Shown: positions 12,251 to 25,040 of the stretch, piece after piece
How the letters are laid out: every line of letters begins with the position of its first letter
How positions within the stretch are numbered: position 1 is the stretch's first letter
The notes under the pieces: model-generated
The model's input: only the letters and a program-made list of their open reading frames with translations
What the model was told of the DNA's origin: nothing
The model's database searches: none
Translations under genes and position numbers: made by a program
Assembly (NCBI RefSeq): GCF_021130785.1
Contig: NC_060214.1
Coordinates: forward strand, 310,001-374,000
Source: Homalodisca vitripennis
Lineage: Eukaryota; Arthropoda; Insecta; Hemiptera; Cicadellidae
DNA: 64,000 bases
Reading direction: 5' to 3'

Positions 12251-13488
12251 TAATCTATAAATGTATCTCGGCGTTACAAGGGTGACATGTACCTTGTTTG
12301 GCAGCTAGCATTACGGAGAATTTGCTACGTTAATCATATCCATTAATAATCTATAAAATGTATCTCGGCATTACAAGGGAGACATGTACCTTGTTTGGCG
12401 GCTAGCATTACGGAGAATTTGCTACGTAATCATATCCATTAATAATCTATAAATGTATATCGGCATTACTAGGGAGACATGTACCTTGTTTGGCAGCTAG
12501 CATTACAGAGAATTTGCTACGTCTTCATATCCATTAACAATCTAAAAATGTATCTCGGCATTTCAAGGGAGACATGTACCTTGTTTGGCAGCTAACATTA
12601 CAGAGAATTTGCTACGTAATCATATCCATTATTAATCTATAAATGTATCTCGGCATTACTAGGAAGACATGTACCTTGTTTGGCAGCTAGCATTACAGAG
12701 AATTTGCTACGTCTTCATATCCATTAATAATCTATAAATGTATCTCGGCATTACTAGGGAGGACATGCACCTTGTTTGGCAGCTAGCATTACAGAGAATT
12801 TGCTACGTAATCATATCCATTAATAATCTATAAATGTATCTCGGCATTACAAGGGAGACATGTACCTTGTTTGGCAGCTAGCATTACGGAGAATTAGCTA
12901 CGTAATCATATCCATTAATAATCTATAAATGTATCTCGGCATTACAAGGGAGACATGTACCTTGTTTGGCAGCTAGCATTACGGAGAATTAGCTACGTAA
13001 TCATATCCATTAATAATCTATAAATGTATCTCTGCATTACAAGGGAGACATGTACCTTGTTTGGCAGCTAGCATTACGGAGATTTTTCTACGTAATCATA
13101 TCCATTAATAATCTATAAATGTATCTCGGCATTACAAGGTAGACATTTACCTTGTTTGGCAGCTAGCATTACGGAGATTTTTCTACGTAATCATATCCAT
13201 TAATAATCTATAAATGTATCTCGGCATTACAAGGTAGACATGTACCTTGTTTGGCAGCTAGCATTACGGAGAATTTGCTACGTAATCATATCCATTAATA
13301 ATCTATAAATGTATCTCGGCATTACAAGGGAGACATGTACCTTGTTTGGCGGCTAGCATTACGGAGAATTTGCTACGTAATCATATCCATTAATAATCCA
13401 TAAATGTATCTCGGCATTACAAGGGAGACTTGTACCTTGTTTTGCAGCTAGCATTGCGGAGAATTAGCTACGTCTTCATATCCATTAA
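12251..13488. repeat. 95-bp satellite block, 13 monomers
   Basis: The block is 1238 bp and is a near-copy of the block at 8049-9285, monomer for monomer. This shows that a unit of Helitron plus array was duplicated as a whole. Confidence 0.95.
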
Positions 13489-14781
13489 TCTATATATATG
13501 AAAGAAAGTCGTGTTAGTTACACTATTTATAAGTCAAGAACGGCTGAACTGATTTGGCTGAAACATGGTAGGGAGGTAGCTAAGAACTCGGAGAAGAACA
13601 TAGGATACTTTTTATCCCGTTCCTGATTCAGGATTCCGCCCCACTGGTCTCTAAAAGTTCAGAAATACCCGTAAGAAATGCATTGCAGCAAACATATGTT
13701 ATTAAGTGAAAGAGCCTTTTTAAATTTAATCAGCTGTTCTTTGTAAACATATATAATGCTAAAAAAGATATATATGTTAATATAATTTAAGTACCATTTT
13801 ATATTTCTTTACATTTATAGTTTTAAAGCATAGATTAAACTTAAGAGAAACAGCAAATTTTGTTTCAACTGTTTCTGCAATCACTGTTAAGCATAGACTT
13901 AATATTCAGATAATACAATTCAAATCGTACGTAAAAATTCACCTTTAACTGCAATATTTTTCTAATGTAAACCATACTCGTGCTTGATCAGAAGAGCAAT
14001 ACAGATATCAAAATTACTATATTACGTTTGGCTACAAATATAAAGAATGTTATAAAAACCTACCTTAGTTTTTTTTTTACAGAATTATGGTTCTCAGAAC
14101 TCCGTGCATACATATTCTTTTGATCGAGACCACAAAGCAAGCTCAATAATGGCATCGGATATATCTGTATAAATAATTCGATCCAGAAGTGATACACGCG
14201 CAAAGCCTAAAATAAAAACCATAAGCAATTTCGTTTAACATTTGGAGCTCATAATCATTAGACTGTAATAATATGTACCTAATATATGCCTATTTTCGTT
14301 TCAAAATTACATTGAGCGCTATCTACATCGTATGTGTGCAAATGAATTCGACTTTTGACTCCTGTCCACGCTGGTTTAATATAGTTCAATTGTATACAAA
14401 AATCATAGAATATTAGAGAAAAATTCCAGTTATTTCACAAGTGCATATTGAGGACTGCTTTTAAAATTTAAATCTTAAATAGTTCATGACATTGGAGTAT
14501 CTTTCAGTGACTTTATCTCAGAAGGGTAATAAGGACGTTCAAAAGAAATATGCCTCCTATGTCCCAATTTTTCTGCAGGAAATCGGGTGCGAAGCCGTGG
14601 GTAACTGGGTATCTGGTTTGTAATTGGTATTTTATTGAAATTCAAGAGTTTTTGTTAATAAAATACTACGAATGTATTGACGAACTAGCTGTTACCCGCG
14701 GCTAATCGCGCATAATTGCTTTTACTAAGTAATATAAGGACTTTTCTGAAGATTGTGTGCGAAGCCGCGGGTAGCAGCTAG
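13489..14781 (+). mobile_element. Non-autonomous Helitron, copy 4
   Basis: This 1293-bp copy shares the start and TTCCTGATTC variants of copy 2. Together copies 1-2 and 3-4 form a ~4.2-kb duplicated superunit. Termini and target register are as in the other copies. Confidence 0.9.
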
Positions 14782-15066
14782 TAATCTATAAATGTATCTC
14801 GGCGTTACAAGGGTGACATGTACCTTGTTTGGCAGCTAGCATTACGGAGAATTTGCTACGTAATCATATCCATTAATAATCTATAAATGTATCTCGGCAT
14901 TACAAGGGAGACATGTACCTTGTTTGGCGGCTAGCATTACGGAGAATTTGCTACGTAATCATATCCATTAATAATCTATAAATGTATCTCGGCATTACAA
15001 GGGAGACTTTTACCTTGTTTGGCAGCTAGCATTGCGGAGAATTAGCTACGTCTTCATATCCATTAA
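14782..15066. repeat. 95-bp satellite block, 3 monomers
   Basis: The block is 285 bp, exactly three monomers. It is the shortest inter-Helitron block. Confidence 0.95.
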
Positions 15067-16370
15067 TCTATATATATATATATGAAAGAAAGTCGTGTTA
15101 GTTACACTATTTATAAGTCAAGAACGGCTGAACTGATTTAGCTGAAACTTGGTAGGGAGGTAGCTAAGAACTCGGAGAAGAACATAGGATACTTTTTATC
15201 CCGTTCCCGATTCAGGATTCCGCCCCACTGGTCTCTAAAAAGTTCAGAAATACCCGTAAGAAATGCATTGCAGCAAAAAATATGTTTATTAAGTGAAAGA
15301 GCCTTTTTAAATTTAATCAGCTGTTCTTTGTAAACATATATAATGCAACAAAAGAAATATACGTTTATATAATTTAATTACCATTTTAAATTTCTTTACA
15401 TTTATAGTTTTAAAGCATAGAGTAAGCTTAAGAGAAACAGCAAATTTCGTTTCAACTGTTTCTGCAATCACTGTTAAGCATAGACTTAATATCCAGATAA
15501 TACAATTTAAATCTTACGTAAAAATTCACCTTTAACTATAATATTTTTCTAATGTAAACCATACTCGTGCTTGATCAGAAGAGCAATGCAGATATCAAAA
15601 TTACTATCTTACGTTGGCTACAAATATAAAGAATGTTATAAAACCTACCTTAGTTTTTTTTTTACAGAATTATGGTTCTCAGAACTCCGTGCATACATAT
15701 TCTTTTGATCGAGACAACAAAGCAAGCTCAATAATGGCATCGGATATATCAGTATAAATAATTCGATCCAGAAGTGATACACGCGCAAAGCCTAAAATAA
15801 AAACTATAAGCAATTTCGTTTAAACATCTGGAGCTCATAATCATTAGACTTTAATAATATGTACCTAATATATGCCTATTTTCGTTTCAAAATTACATTG
15901 AGCGCTATCATTTATTACATCGTATGTGTGCAAATGAATTCGACTTTAGACTCCTGTCCACGCTGGTTTAATATAGTTCAATTGTATACAAAAATCATAG
16001 AAATATTAGAGAAAAATTCCAGTTATTTCACAAGTGCATATTGAGACTGCTTTAAAATTTAAATCTTAAATAGTTCATGACATTAGAGTATCTTTCAGTA
16101 ACTTTATCTCAGAAGGGTAATAAGGACGTTCAAAAGAAATATGCCTCCTATGTCCCAATTTTTCTGCAGGAAATCGGGTGCGAAGCCGTGGGTAACTGGG
16201 TATCTGGTTGTAATTGGTATTTTATTGAAATTCAAGAGTTTTTGTTATAAAATACTACGAATGTATTGACGAACTAGCTGTTACCCGCGGCTAATCGCGC
16301 ATAATTGCTTTTACTAAGTAATATAAGGACTTTTCTGAAGATTGTGTGCGAAGCCGCGGGTAGCAGCTAG
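15067..16370 (+). mobile_element. Non-autonomous Helitron, copy 5
   Basis: This 1304-bp copy has an expanded TA run at its 5' end. It is the first of a second subgroup (copies 5-9) that carries about ten extra bases in AGCGCTATCATTTATTACATC, where copies 1-4 read AGCGCTATCTACATC. No transposition protein is encoded. A 61-codon frame at 15859-16044 is not conserved. Confidence 0.9.
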
Positions 16371-17036
16371 TAATCTATAAATGTATCTCGGCGTTACAAG
16401 GGAGACATGTACCTTGTTTGGCAGCTAGCATTACGGAGAATTTGCTACGTAATCATATCCATTAATAATCTATAAATGTATCTCGGCGTTACAAGGGAGA
16501 CATGTACCTTGTTTGGCAGCTAGCATTACGGAGAATTTGCTACGTAATCATATCCATTAATAATCTATAAATGTATCTCGGCATTACAAGGGAGACATGT
16601 ACCTTGTTTGGCAGCTAGCATTACGGAGAATTTGCTACGTAATCATATCCATTAATAATCTATAAATGTATGTCGGCGTTACAAGGGAGACATGTACCTT
16701 GTTTGGCAGCTAGCATTACGGAGAATTTGCTACGTAATCATATATATTAATAATCTATAAATGTATCTCGGCATTACAAGGGAGACATGTACCTTGTTTG
16801 GCAGCTAGCATTACGGAGAATTAGCTACGTCTTCATATCCATTAATAATCTAAAAATGTATCTCGGCATTACAAGGGAGACATGTACCTTGTTTGGCAGC
16901 TAGCGTTACGGAGAATTTGCTACGTAATCATATCCATTAATAATCTATAAATGTATCTCGGCATTACAAGTGAGACATGTACCTTGTTTGGCAGCTAGCA
17001 TTACGGAGAATTAGCTACGTCTTCATATCCCATTAA
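16371..17036. repeat. 95-bp satellite block, 7 monomers
   Basis: The block is 666 bp, about seven monomers. Several carry CTCGGCGTTAC instead of CTCGGCATTAC, a variant common in the following blocks. Confidence 0.95.
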
Positions 17037-18334
17037 TCTATATATATAAAAGAAAGTCGTGTTAGTTACACTATTTATAAGTCAAGAACGGCTGAACTGA
17101 TTTGGCTGAAAATTGGTAGGGAGGTAGCTAAGAACTGGGAGAAGAACATAGGATACTTTTTATCCCGTTCCCGATTCAGGATTCCACCCCACTGGTCTCT
17201 AAAATTTCAGAAATACCCGTAAGAAATGCATTGCAGCAAACATATGTTATTAAGTGAAAGAGCCTTTTTAAATTTAATCAGCTGTTCTTTGTAAACATAT
17301 ATAATGCAACAAAAAAAAATATACGTTTATATAATTTAATTACCATTTTAAATTTCTTTACATTTATAGTTTTAAAGCATAGAGTAAGCTTAAGAGAAAC
17401 AGCAAATTTCGTTTCAACTGTTTCTGCAATCACTGTTAAGCATAGACTTAATATCCAGATAATACAATTTAAATCTTACGTAAAAATTCACCTTTAACTA
17501 TAATATTTTTCTAATGTAAACCATACTCGTGCTTGATCAGAAGAGCAATGCAGATATCAAAATTACTATCTTACGTTGGCTACAAATATAAAGAATGTTA
17601 TAAAAACCTACCTTAGTTTTTTTTTACAGAAGTATGGTTCTCAGAACTCTGTGCCATACATATTCTTTTGATCAAGACAACAAAGCAAGCTCAATAATGG
17701 CATCGGATATATCAGTATAAATAATTCGATCCAGAAGTGATACACGCGCAAAGCCTAAAATAAAAACTATAAGCAATTTCGTTTAACATCTGGAGCTCAT
17801 AATCATTAGACTTTAATAATATGTACCTAATATATGCCTATTTTCGTTTCAAAATTACATTGAGCGCAATCATTTATTACATCGTATGTGTGCAAATGAA
17901 TTCGACTTTTGACTCCTGTCCACGCTGGTTTAATATAGTTCAATTGTATACAAAAATCATAGAATATTAGAGAAAAATTCCAGTTATTTCACAAGTGCAT
18001 ATTGAGACTGCTTTAAAATTTAAATCTTAAATAGTTTCATGACATTAGAGTATCTTTCAGTGACTTTATCTCAGAAGGGTAATAAGGACGTTCAAAAGAA
18101 ATATGCCTCCTATGTCCCAATTTTTTCTGCAGGAAATCGGGTGCGAAGCCGTGGGTAACTGGGTATCTGGTTGTAATTGGTATTTTATTGAAATTCAAGA
18201 GTTTTTGTTATAAAAATACTACGAATGTATTGACGAACTAGCTGTTACCCGCGGCTAATCGCGCATAATTGCTTTTACTAAGTAATATAAGGACTTTTCT
18301 GAAGATTGTGTGCGAAGCCGCGGGTAGCAGCTAG
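17037..18334 (+). mobile_element. Non-autonomous Helitron, copy 6
   Basis: This 1298-bp copy belongs to the second subgroup and is very close to copies 7 and 8. Its 5' end reads TCTATATATATAAAAGAAAG. An extra C precedes it (CCCATTAA), without loss of register. Confidence 0.9.
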
Positions 18335-19189
18335 TAATCTATAAATGTATCTCGGCGTTACAAGGGAGACATGTACCTTGTTTGGCAGCTAGCATTACGG
18401 AGAATTTGCTACGTAATCATATCCATTAATAATCTATAAGTGTATCTCGGCGTTACAAGGGAGATATGTACCTTGTATGGCAGCTAGCATTACGGAGAAT
18501 TTGCTACGTAATCATATCCATTAATAATCTATAAATGTATCTCGGCGTTACAAGGGAGACATGTACCTTGTTTGGCAGCTAGCATTACGGAGAATTTGCT
18601 ACGTAATCATATCCATTAATAATCTATAAATGTATCTCGGCGTTACAAGGGAGACATGTACCTTGTCTGGCAGCTAGCATTACGGAGAATTTGCTACGTA
18701 ATCATATCCATTAATAATCTATAAATGTATCTCGGCATTACAAGGGAGACATGTACCTTGTTTGGCAGCTAGCATTACGGAGAATTTGCTACGTAATCAT
18801 ATCCATTAATAATCTATAAATGTATGTCGGCGTTACAAGGGAGACATGTACCTTGTTTGGCAGCTAGCATTACGGAGAATTTGCTACGTAATCATATATA
18901 TTAATAATCTATAAATGTATCTCGGCATTACAAGGGAGACATGTACCTTGTTTGGCAGCTAGCATTACGGAGAATTAGCTACGTCTTCATATCCATTAAT
19001 AATCTAAAAATGTATCTCGGCATTACAAGGGAGACATGTACCTTGTTTGGCAGCTAGCGTTACGGAGAATTTGCTACGTAATCATATCCATTAATAATCT
19101 ATAAATGTATCTCGGCATTACAAGTGAGACATGTACCTTGTTTGGCAGCTAGCATTACGGAGAATTAGCTACGTCTTCATATCCATTAA
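18335..19189. repeat. 95-bp satellite block, 9 monomers
   Basis: The block is 855 bp, exactly nine monomers. A diagnostic GGGAGATATGTACCTTGTAT monomer also occurs in the block at 20492-21254, showing common descent. Confidence 0.95.
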
Positions 19190-20491
19190 TCTATATATAT
19201 AAAAGAAAGTCGTGTTAGTTTACACTATTTATAAGTCAAGAAACGGCTGAAACTGATTTGGCTGAAAATTGGTAGGGAGGTAGCTAAGAACTGGGGAGAA
19301 GAACATAGGATACTTTTTATCCCGTTCCCGATTCAGGATTCCACCCCACTGGTCTCTAAAAGTTCAGAAATACCCGTAAGAAATGCATTGCAGCAAACAT
19401 ATGTTATTAAGTGAAAGAGCCTTTTTAAATTTAATCAGCTGTTCTTTGTAAACATATATAATGCAACAAAAAAAATATACGTTTATATAATTTAATTACC
19501 ATTTTAAATTTCTTTACATTTATAGTTTTAATGCATAGAGTAAGCTTAAGAGAAACAGCAAATTTTCGTTTCAACTGTTTTCTGCAATCACTGTTAAGCA
19601 TAGACTTAATATCCAGATAATACAATTTAAATCTTACGTAAAAAATTCACCTTTAACTATAATATTTTTCTAATGTAAACCATACTCGTGCTTGATCAGA
19701 AGAGCAATGCAGATATCAAAATTACTATCTTACGTTGGCTACAAATATAAAGAATGTTATAAAACCTACCTTAGTTTTTTTTTACAGAAGTATGGTTCTC
19801 AGAACTCTGTGCATACATATTCTTTTGATCAAGACAACAAAGCAAGCTCAATAATGGCATCGGATATATCAGTATAAATAATTCGATCCAGAAGTGATAC
19901 ACGCGCAAAGCCTAAAATAAAAAACTATAAGCAATTTCGTTTAACATCTGGAGCTCATAATCATTAGACTTTAATAATATGTACCTAATATATGCCTATT
20001 TTCGTTTCAAAATTACATTGAGCGCTATCATTTATTACATCGTATGTGTGCAAATGAATTCGACTTTTGACTCCTGTCCACGCTGGTTTAATATAGTTCA
20101 ATTGTATACAAAAATCATAGAATATTAGAGAAAAATTCCAGTTATTTTCACAAGTGCATATTGAGACTGCTTTAAAATTTAAATCTTAAATAGTTCATGA
20201 CATTAGAGTATTCTTTCAGTGACTTTATCTCAGAAGGGTAATAAGGACGTTCAAAAGAAATATGCCTCCTATGTCCCAATTTTTCTGCCGGAAATCGGGT
20301 GCGAAGCCGTGGGTAACTGGGTATCTGGTTGTAATTGGTATTTTATTGAAATTCAAGAGTTTTTGTTATAAAATACTACGAATGCATTGACGAACTAGCT
20401 GTTACCCGCGGCTAATCGCGCATAATTGCTTTTACTAAGTAATATAAGGACTTTTCTGAAGATTGTGTGCGAAGCCGCGGGTAGCAGCTAG
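19190..20491 (+). mobile_element. Non-autonomous Helitron, copy 7
   Basis: This 1302-bp copy is in subgroup two. Small homopolymer insertions distinguish it from copies 6 and 8. The 61-codon frame at 19692-19877 recurs in copy 8 at 21751-21936 simply because the copies are near-identical. It has no recognisable domain. Confidence 0.9.
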
Positions 20492-21254
20492 TAATCTATA
20501 AATGTATCTCGGCGTTACAAGGGAGACATGTACCTTGTTTGGCAGCTAGCATTACGGAGAATTTGCTACGTAATCATATCCATTAATAATCTATAAAATG
20601 TATCTCGGCGTTACAAGGGAGATATGTACCTTGTATGGCAGCTAGCATTACGGAGAATTTGCTACGTAATCATATCCATTAATAATCTATAAATGTATCT
20701 CGGCGTTACAAGGGAGACATGTACCTTGTTTGGCAGCTAGCATTACGGAGAATTTGCTACGTAATCATATCCATTAATAATCTATAAATGTATCTCGGCG
20801 TTACAAGGGAGACATGTACCTTGTCTGGCAGCTAGCATTACGGAGAATTTGCTACGTAATCATATCCATTAATAATCTATAAATGTATCTCGGCATTACA
20901 AGGGAGACATGTACCTTGTTTGGCAGCTAGCATTACGGAGAATTTGCTACGTAATCATATCCATTAATAATCTATAAATGTATGTCGGCGTTACAAGGGA
21001 GACATGTACCTTGTTTGGCAGCTAGCATTACGGAGAAATAGCTACGTCTTCATATCCATTAATAATCTAAAAATGTATCTCGGCATTACAAGGGAGACAT
21101 GTACCTTGTTTGGCAGCTAGCGTTACGGAGAATTTGCTACGTAATCATATCCATTAATAATCTATAAATGTATCTCGGCATTACAAGTGAGACATGTACC
21201 TTGTTTGGCAGCTAGCATTACGGAGAGAATTAGCTACGTCTTCATATCCATTAA
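20492..21254. repeat. 95-bp satellite block, 8 monomers
   Basis: The block is 763 bp, about eight monomers, and parallels the nine-monomer block at 18335-19189 with one monomer missing. The last monomer has a two-base GA duplication. Confidence 0.95.
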
Positions 21255-22549
21255 TCTATATATATAAAAGAAAGTCGTGTTAGTTACACTATTTATAAGT
21301 CAAGAACGGCTGAACTGATTTGGCTGAAAATTGGTAGGGAGGTAGCTAAGAACTGGGAGAAGAAACATAGGATACTTTTTATCCCGTTCCCGATTCAGGA
21401 TTCCACCCCACTGGTCTCTAAAAGTTCAGAAATACCCGTAAGAAATGCATTGCAGCAAACATATGTTATTAAGTGAAAGAGCCTTTTTAAATTTAATCAG
21501 CTGTTCTTTGTAAACATATATAATGCAACAAAAAAAATATACGTTTATATAATTTAATTACCATTTTAAATTTCTTTACATTTATAGTTTTAAAGCATAG
21601 AGTAAGCTTAAGAGAAACAGCAAATTTCGTTTCAACTGTTTCTGCAATCACTGTTAAGCATAGACTTAATATCCAGATAATACAATTTAAATCTTACGTA
21701 AAAATTCACCTTTAACTATAATATTTTTCTAATGTAAACCATACTCGTGCTTGATCAGAAGAGCAATGCAGATATCAAAATTACTATCTTACGTTGGCTA
21801 CAAATATAAAGAATGTTATAAAACCTACCTTAGTTTTTTTTTACAGAAGTATGGTTCTCAGAACTCTGTGCATACATATTCTTTTGATCAAGACAACAAA
21901 GCAAGCTCAATAATGGCATCGGATATAACAGTATAAATAATTCGATCCAGAAGTGATACACGCGCAAAGCCTAAAATAAAAACTATAAGCAATTTCGTTT
22001 AACATCTGGGGCTCATAATCATTAGACTTTAATAATATGTACCTAATATATGCCTATTTTCGTTTCAAAATTACATTGAGCGCTATCATTTATTACATCG
22101 TATGTGTGCAAATGAATTCGACTTTTTGACTCCTGTCCACGCTGGTTTAATATAGTTCAATTTTATACAAAAATCATAGAATATTAGAGAAAAATTCCAG
22201 TTATTTCACAAGTGCATATTGAGACTGCTTTAAAATTTAAATCTCAAATAGTTCATGACATTGGAGTATCTTTCAGTGACTTTATCTCAGAAGGGTAATA
22301 AGGACGTTCAAAAGAAATATGCCTCCTATTTCCCAATTTTTTTGCAGGAAATCGGGTGCGAAGTCGTGGGTAACTGGGTATCTGGTTGTAATTGGTATTT
22401 TATTGAAATTCAAGAGTTATTGTTATAAAATACTACGAATGTATTGACGAACTAGCTGTTACCCGCGGCTAATCGCGCATAATTGCTTTTTACTAAGTAA
22501 TATAAGAACTTTTCTGAAGATTGTGTGCGAAGCCGCGGGTAGCAGCTAG
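21255..22549 (+). mobile_element. Non-autonomous Helitron, copy 8
   Basis: This 1295-bp copy is the last complete one. It belongs to subgroup two and has a few private substitutions near its 3' half (AAGTCGTGGG for AAGCCGTGGG). The 3' end CTAG and the register are intact. Confidence 0.9.
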
Positions 22550-23784
22550 TAATCTATAAATGTATCTCGGCATTACAAGGGAGACATGTACCTTGTTTGG
22601 CAGCTAGCATTACGGAGAATTTGCTACGTAATCATATCCATTAATAATCTATAAATGTATCTCGGCATTACAAGGGAGACATGTACCTTGTTTGGCAGCT
22701 AGCATTACGGAGAATTTGCTACGTAATCATATCCATTAATAATCTATAAATGTATCTCGGCATTACAAGGGAGACATGTACCTTGTTTGGCAGCTAGCAT
22801 TACGGAGAATTTGCTACGTAATCATATCCATTAATAATCTATAAATGTATCTCGGCATTACAAGGGAGACATGTACCTTGTTTGGCAGCTAGCATTACGG
22901 AGAATTTGCTACGTTATCGTATATATTAATAATCTATAAATGTATCTCGGCATTACAAGGGAGACATGTACCTTGTTTGGCAGCTAGCATTACGGAAAAT
23001 TTGCTACTTAATCATATCCATTAATAATCTATAAATGTATCTCGGCATTACAAGGGAGACATGTACCTGTTTTGGCAGCTAGCATTACGGAGAATTTGCT
23101 ACGTAATCATATCCATTAATATTCTATAAATGTATCTCGGCATTACAAGGGAGACATGTACCTTGTTTGTCAGTTAGCATTACGGAGAATTTGCTAAGTA
23201 ATCATATCCATTAATAATCTATAAATGTATCTCGGCGTTACAAGGGAGACATGTACCTTGTTTGACATCTAGCATTACGGAGAATTTGCTACGTAATCAT
23301 ATCCATTAATAATCTATAAATGTATCTCGGCGTTACAAGGGAGACATGTACCTTGTTTGGCAGCTAGCATTACGGAGAATTTGCTACGTAATCATATCCA
23401 TTAATAATCTATAAATGTATCTCGGCATTACAAGGGAGACATGTACCTTGTTTGGCAGCTAGCATTACGGAGAATTAGCTACGTCTTCATATCCATTAAT
23501 AATCTATAAATAAATCTCGGCATTACAAGGGAGACATGTACCTTGTTTGGCAGCTAGCATTACGGAGAATTTGCTACGTAATCATATCCATTAATAATCT
23601 ATAAATGTATCTCGGCATTACAAGGGAGACATGTACCTTGTTTGGCAGCTAGCATTACGGAGAATTAGCTACGTCTTCATATCCATTAATAATCTATAAA
23701 TGTATCTCGGCATTACAAGGGAGACATTTACCTTGTTTGGCAGCTAGCATTACGGAGAATTAGCTACGTCTTTATACCCATTAA
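22550..23784. repeat. 95-bp satellite block, 13 monomers
   Basis: The block is 1235 bp, exactly thirteen monomers. Individual monomers here have more private changes (CTGTTTTGGCAG, TTGTTTGTCAGTTAG) than in the central blocks, consistent with lying nearer the array edge. Confidence 0.95.
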
Positions 23785-24736
23785 TCTATATATATATAAA
23801 AGAAAGTCGTGTTAGTTACACTATTTATAAGTCAAGAACGGCTGAACTGATTTGGCTGAAAATTGGTAGGGAGGTAGCTAAGAACTGGGAGAAGAACATA
23901 GGATACTTTTTATCCCGTTCCCGATTTAGGATTCCGCCCCACTGGTCTCTAAATGTTCAGAAATACCCGAAAGAAATGCATTGCAGCAAACATATGTTAT
24001 TAAGTGAAAGAGCCTTTTCAAATTTAATCATCTGTTCTTTGTAAACATATATAATGCAACAAAAGAAATATATGTTTATATAATTTAATTACCATTTTAA
24101 ATTTCTTTACATTTATAGTTTTAAAGCATAGAGTAAGCTTAAGAGAAACAGCAAATTTTGTTTCAACTGTTTCTGCAATCACTGTTAAGCATAGACTTAA
24201 TATCCAGATAATACAATTCAAATCTTACGTAAAAATTCACCTTTAACTGCAATGTTTTTCTAATATAAACCATACTCGTGCTTGATCAGAAGAGCAATGC
24301 AGATATCAAAATTACTATCTTACGTTGGCTACAAATATAAAAGAATGTTATAAAACCTACCTTAGTTTTTTTTTTACAGAAGTATGGATCTCAGAACTCC
24401 GTGCATACATATTCTCTCGATCGAGACAACAAAGCAAGCTCAATAATGGCATCGGATATTTCAGTATAAATAATTCGATCCAGAAGTGATACACGCACAA
24501 AGCCTATAATAAAAAACCATAAGCAATTTCGTTTAACATCTGGAGCTCATAAATCATTAGACTGTAATAATATGTACCTAATATATGCCTATTTTCGTTT
24601 CAAAATTACAATGAGCGCTATCACTTATTACATCGTATGTGTGGCAAATGAATTCGACTTTTGACTCCTGTCCACGCTGGGCTAATATAGTTCAATTGTA
24701 CACAAAAAATCATAGAATATTAGAGAAAAATTTCAC
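23785..24736 (+). mobile_element. Non-autonomous Helitron, copy 9, 3'-truncated
   Basis: The 5' end and about 950 bases are present. The last ~340 bases, including the inverted terminus block and CTAG, are missing. The sequence passes from GAGAAAAATTTCACA into satellite text CGAATTTGCTACG near 24736. The break falls close to TTTCACA in the complete copies, and GAATTTG-like similarity may have helped the deletion. Confidence 0.8.
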
Positions 24737-24926
24737 ACGAATTTGCTACGTAATCATATATATTAATAATCTATAAATGTATCTCGGCATTACCATGGAG
24801 ACATGTACCTTGTTTGGCAGCTAGCATTACGGAGAATTAGCTACGTCTTCATATCCATTAATAATCTATAAATGTATCTCGGCGTTACAAGGGAGAAAAG
24901 TAGACTACCTTGTTTGGCAGCTAGCA
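24737..24926. repeat. 95-bp satellite, right edge (about 2 monomers)
   Basis: About two monomers follow the truncated Helitron, then the array decays after GGCAGCTAGCAGTAG. The terminal monomer contains AAAGTAGACTACCTTG, resembling the ATGTAGGCTACCTTG variant near 5742 in the left block. Confidence 0.85.
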
Positions 24927-25040
24927 GTAGTAGAATGGAGCTAAGTCATTCTTTCCTGAAGATGCTTTATATTGCTTGTACTCTGAATGTTGTATAATTA
25001 GTGAAAATCTAGTTACTCTTTACATATGTCTAAGTTTGCG
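24927..25040. other. Short junction between two satellite arrays
   Basis: About 115 bases of AT-rich sequence show no recognised feature. Confidence 0.5.

Noticed and set aside
19692..19877. 61-codon frame repeated at 21751-21936 as a conserved gene
   Set aside because: The repetition reflects near-identical Helitron copies 7 and 8. Copies 6 and 9 interrupt it and no domain is seen.
5240..24926. CRISPR-like array of regular repeats
   Set aside because: The 95-bp units are contiguous with no unique spacers, and the context is eukaryotic satellite DNA with embedded Helitrons.
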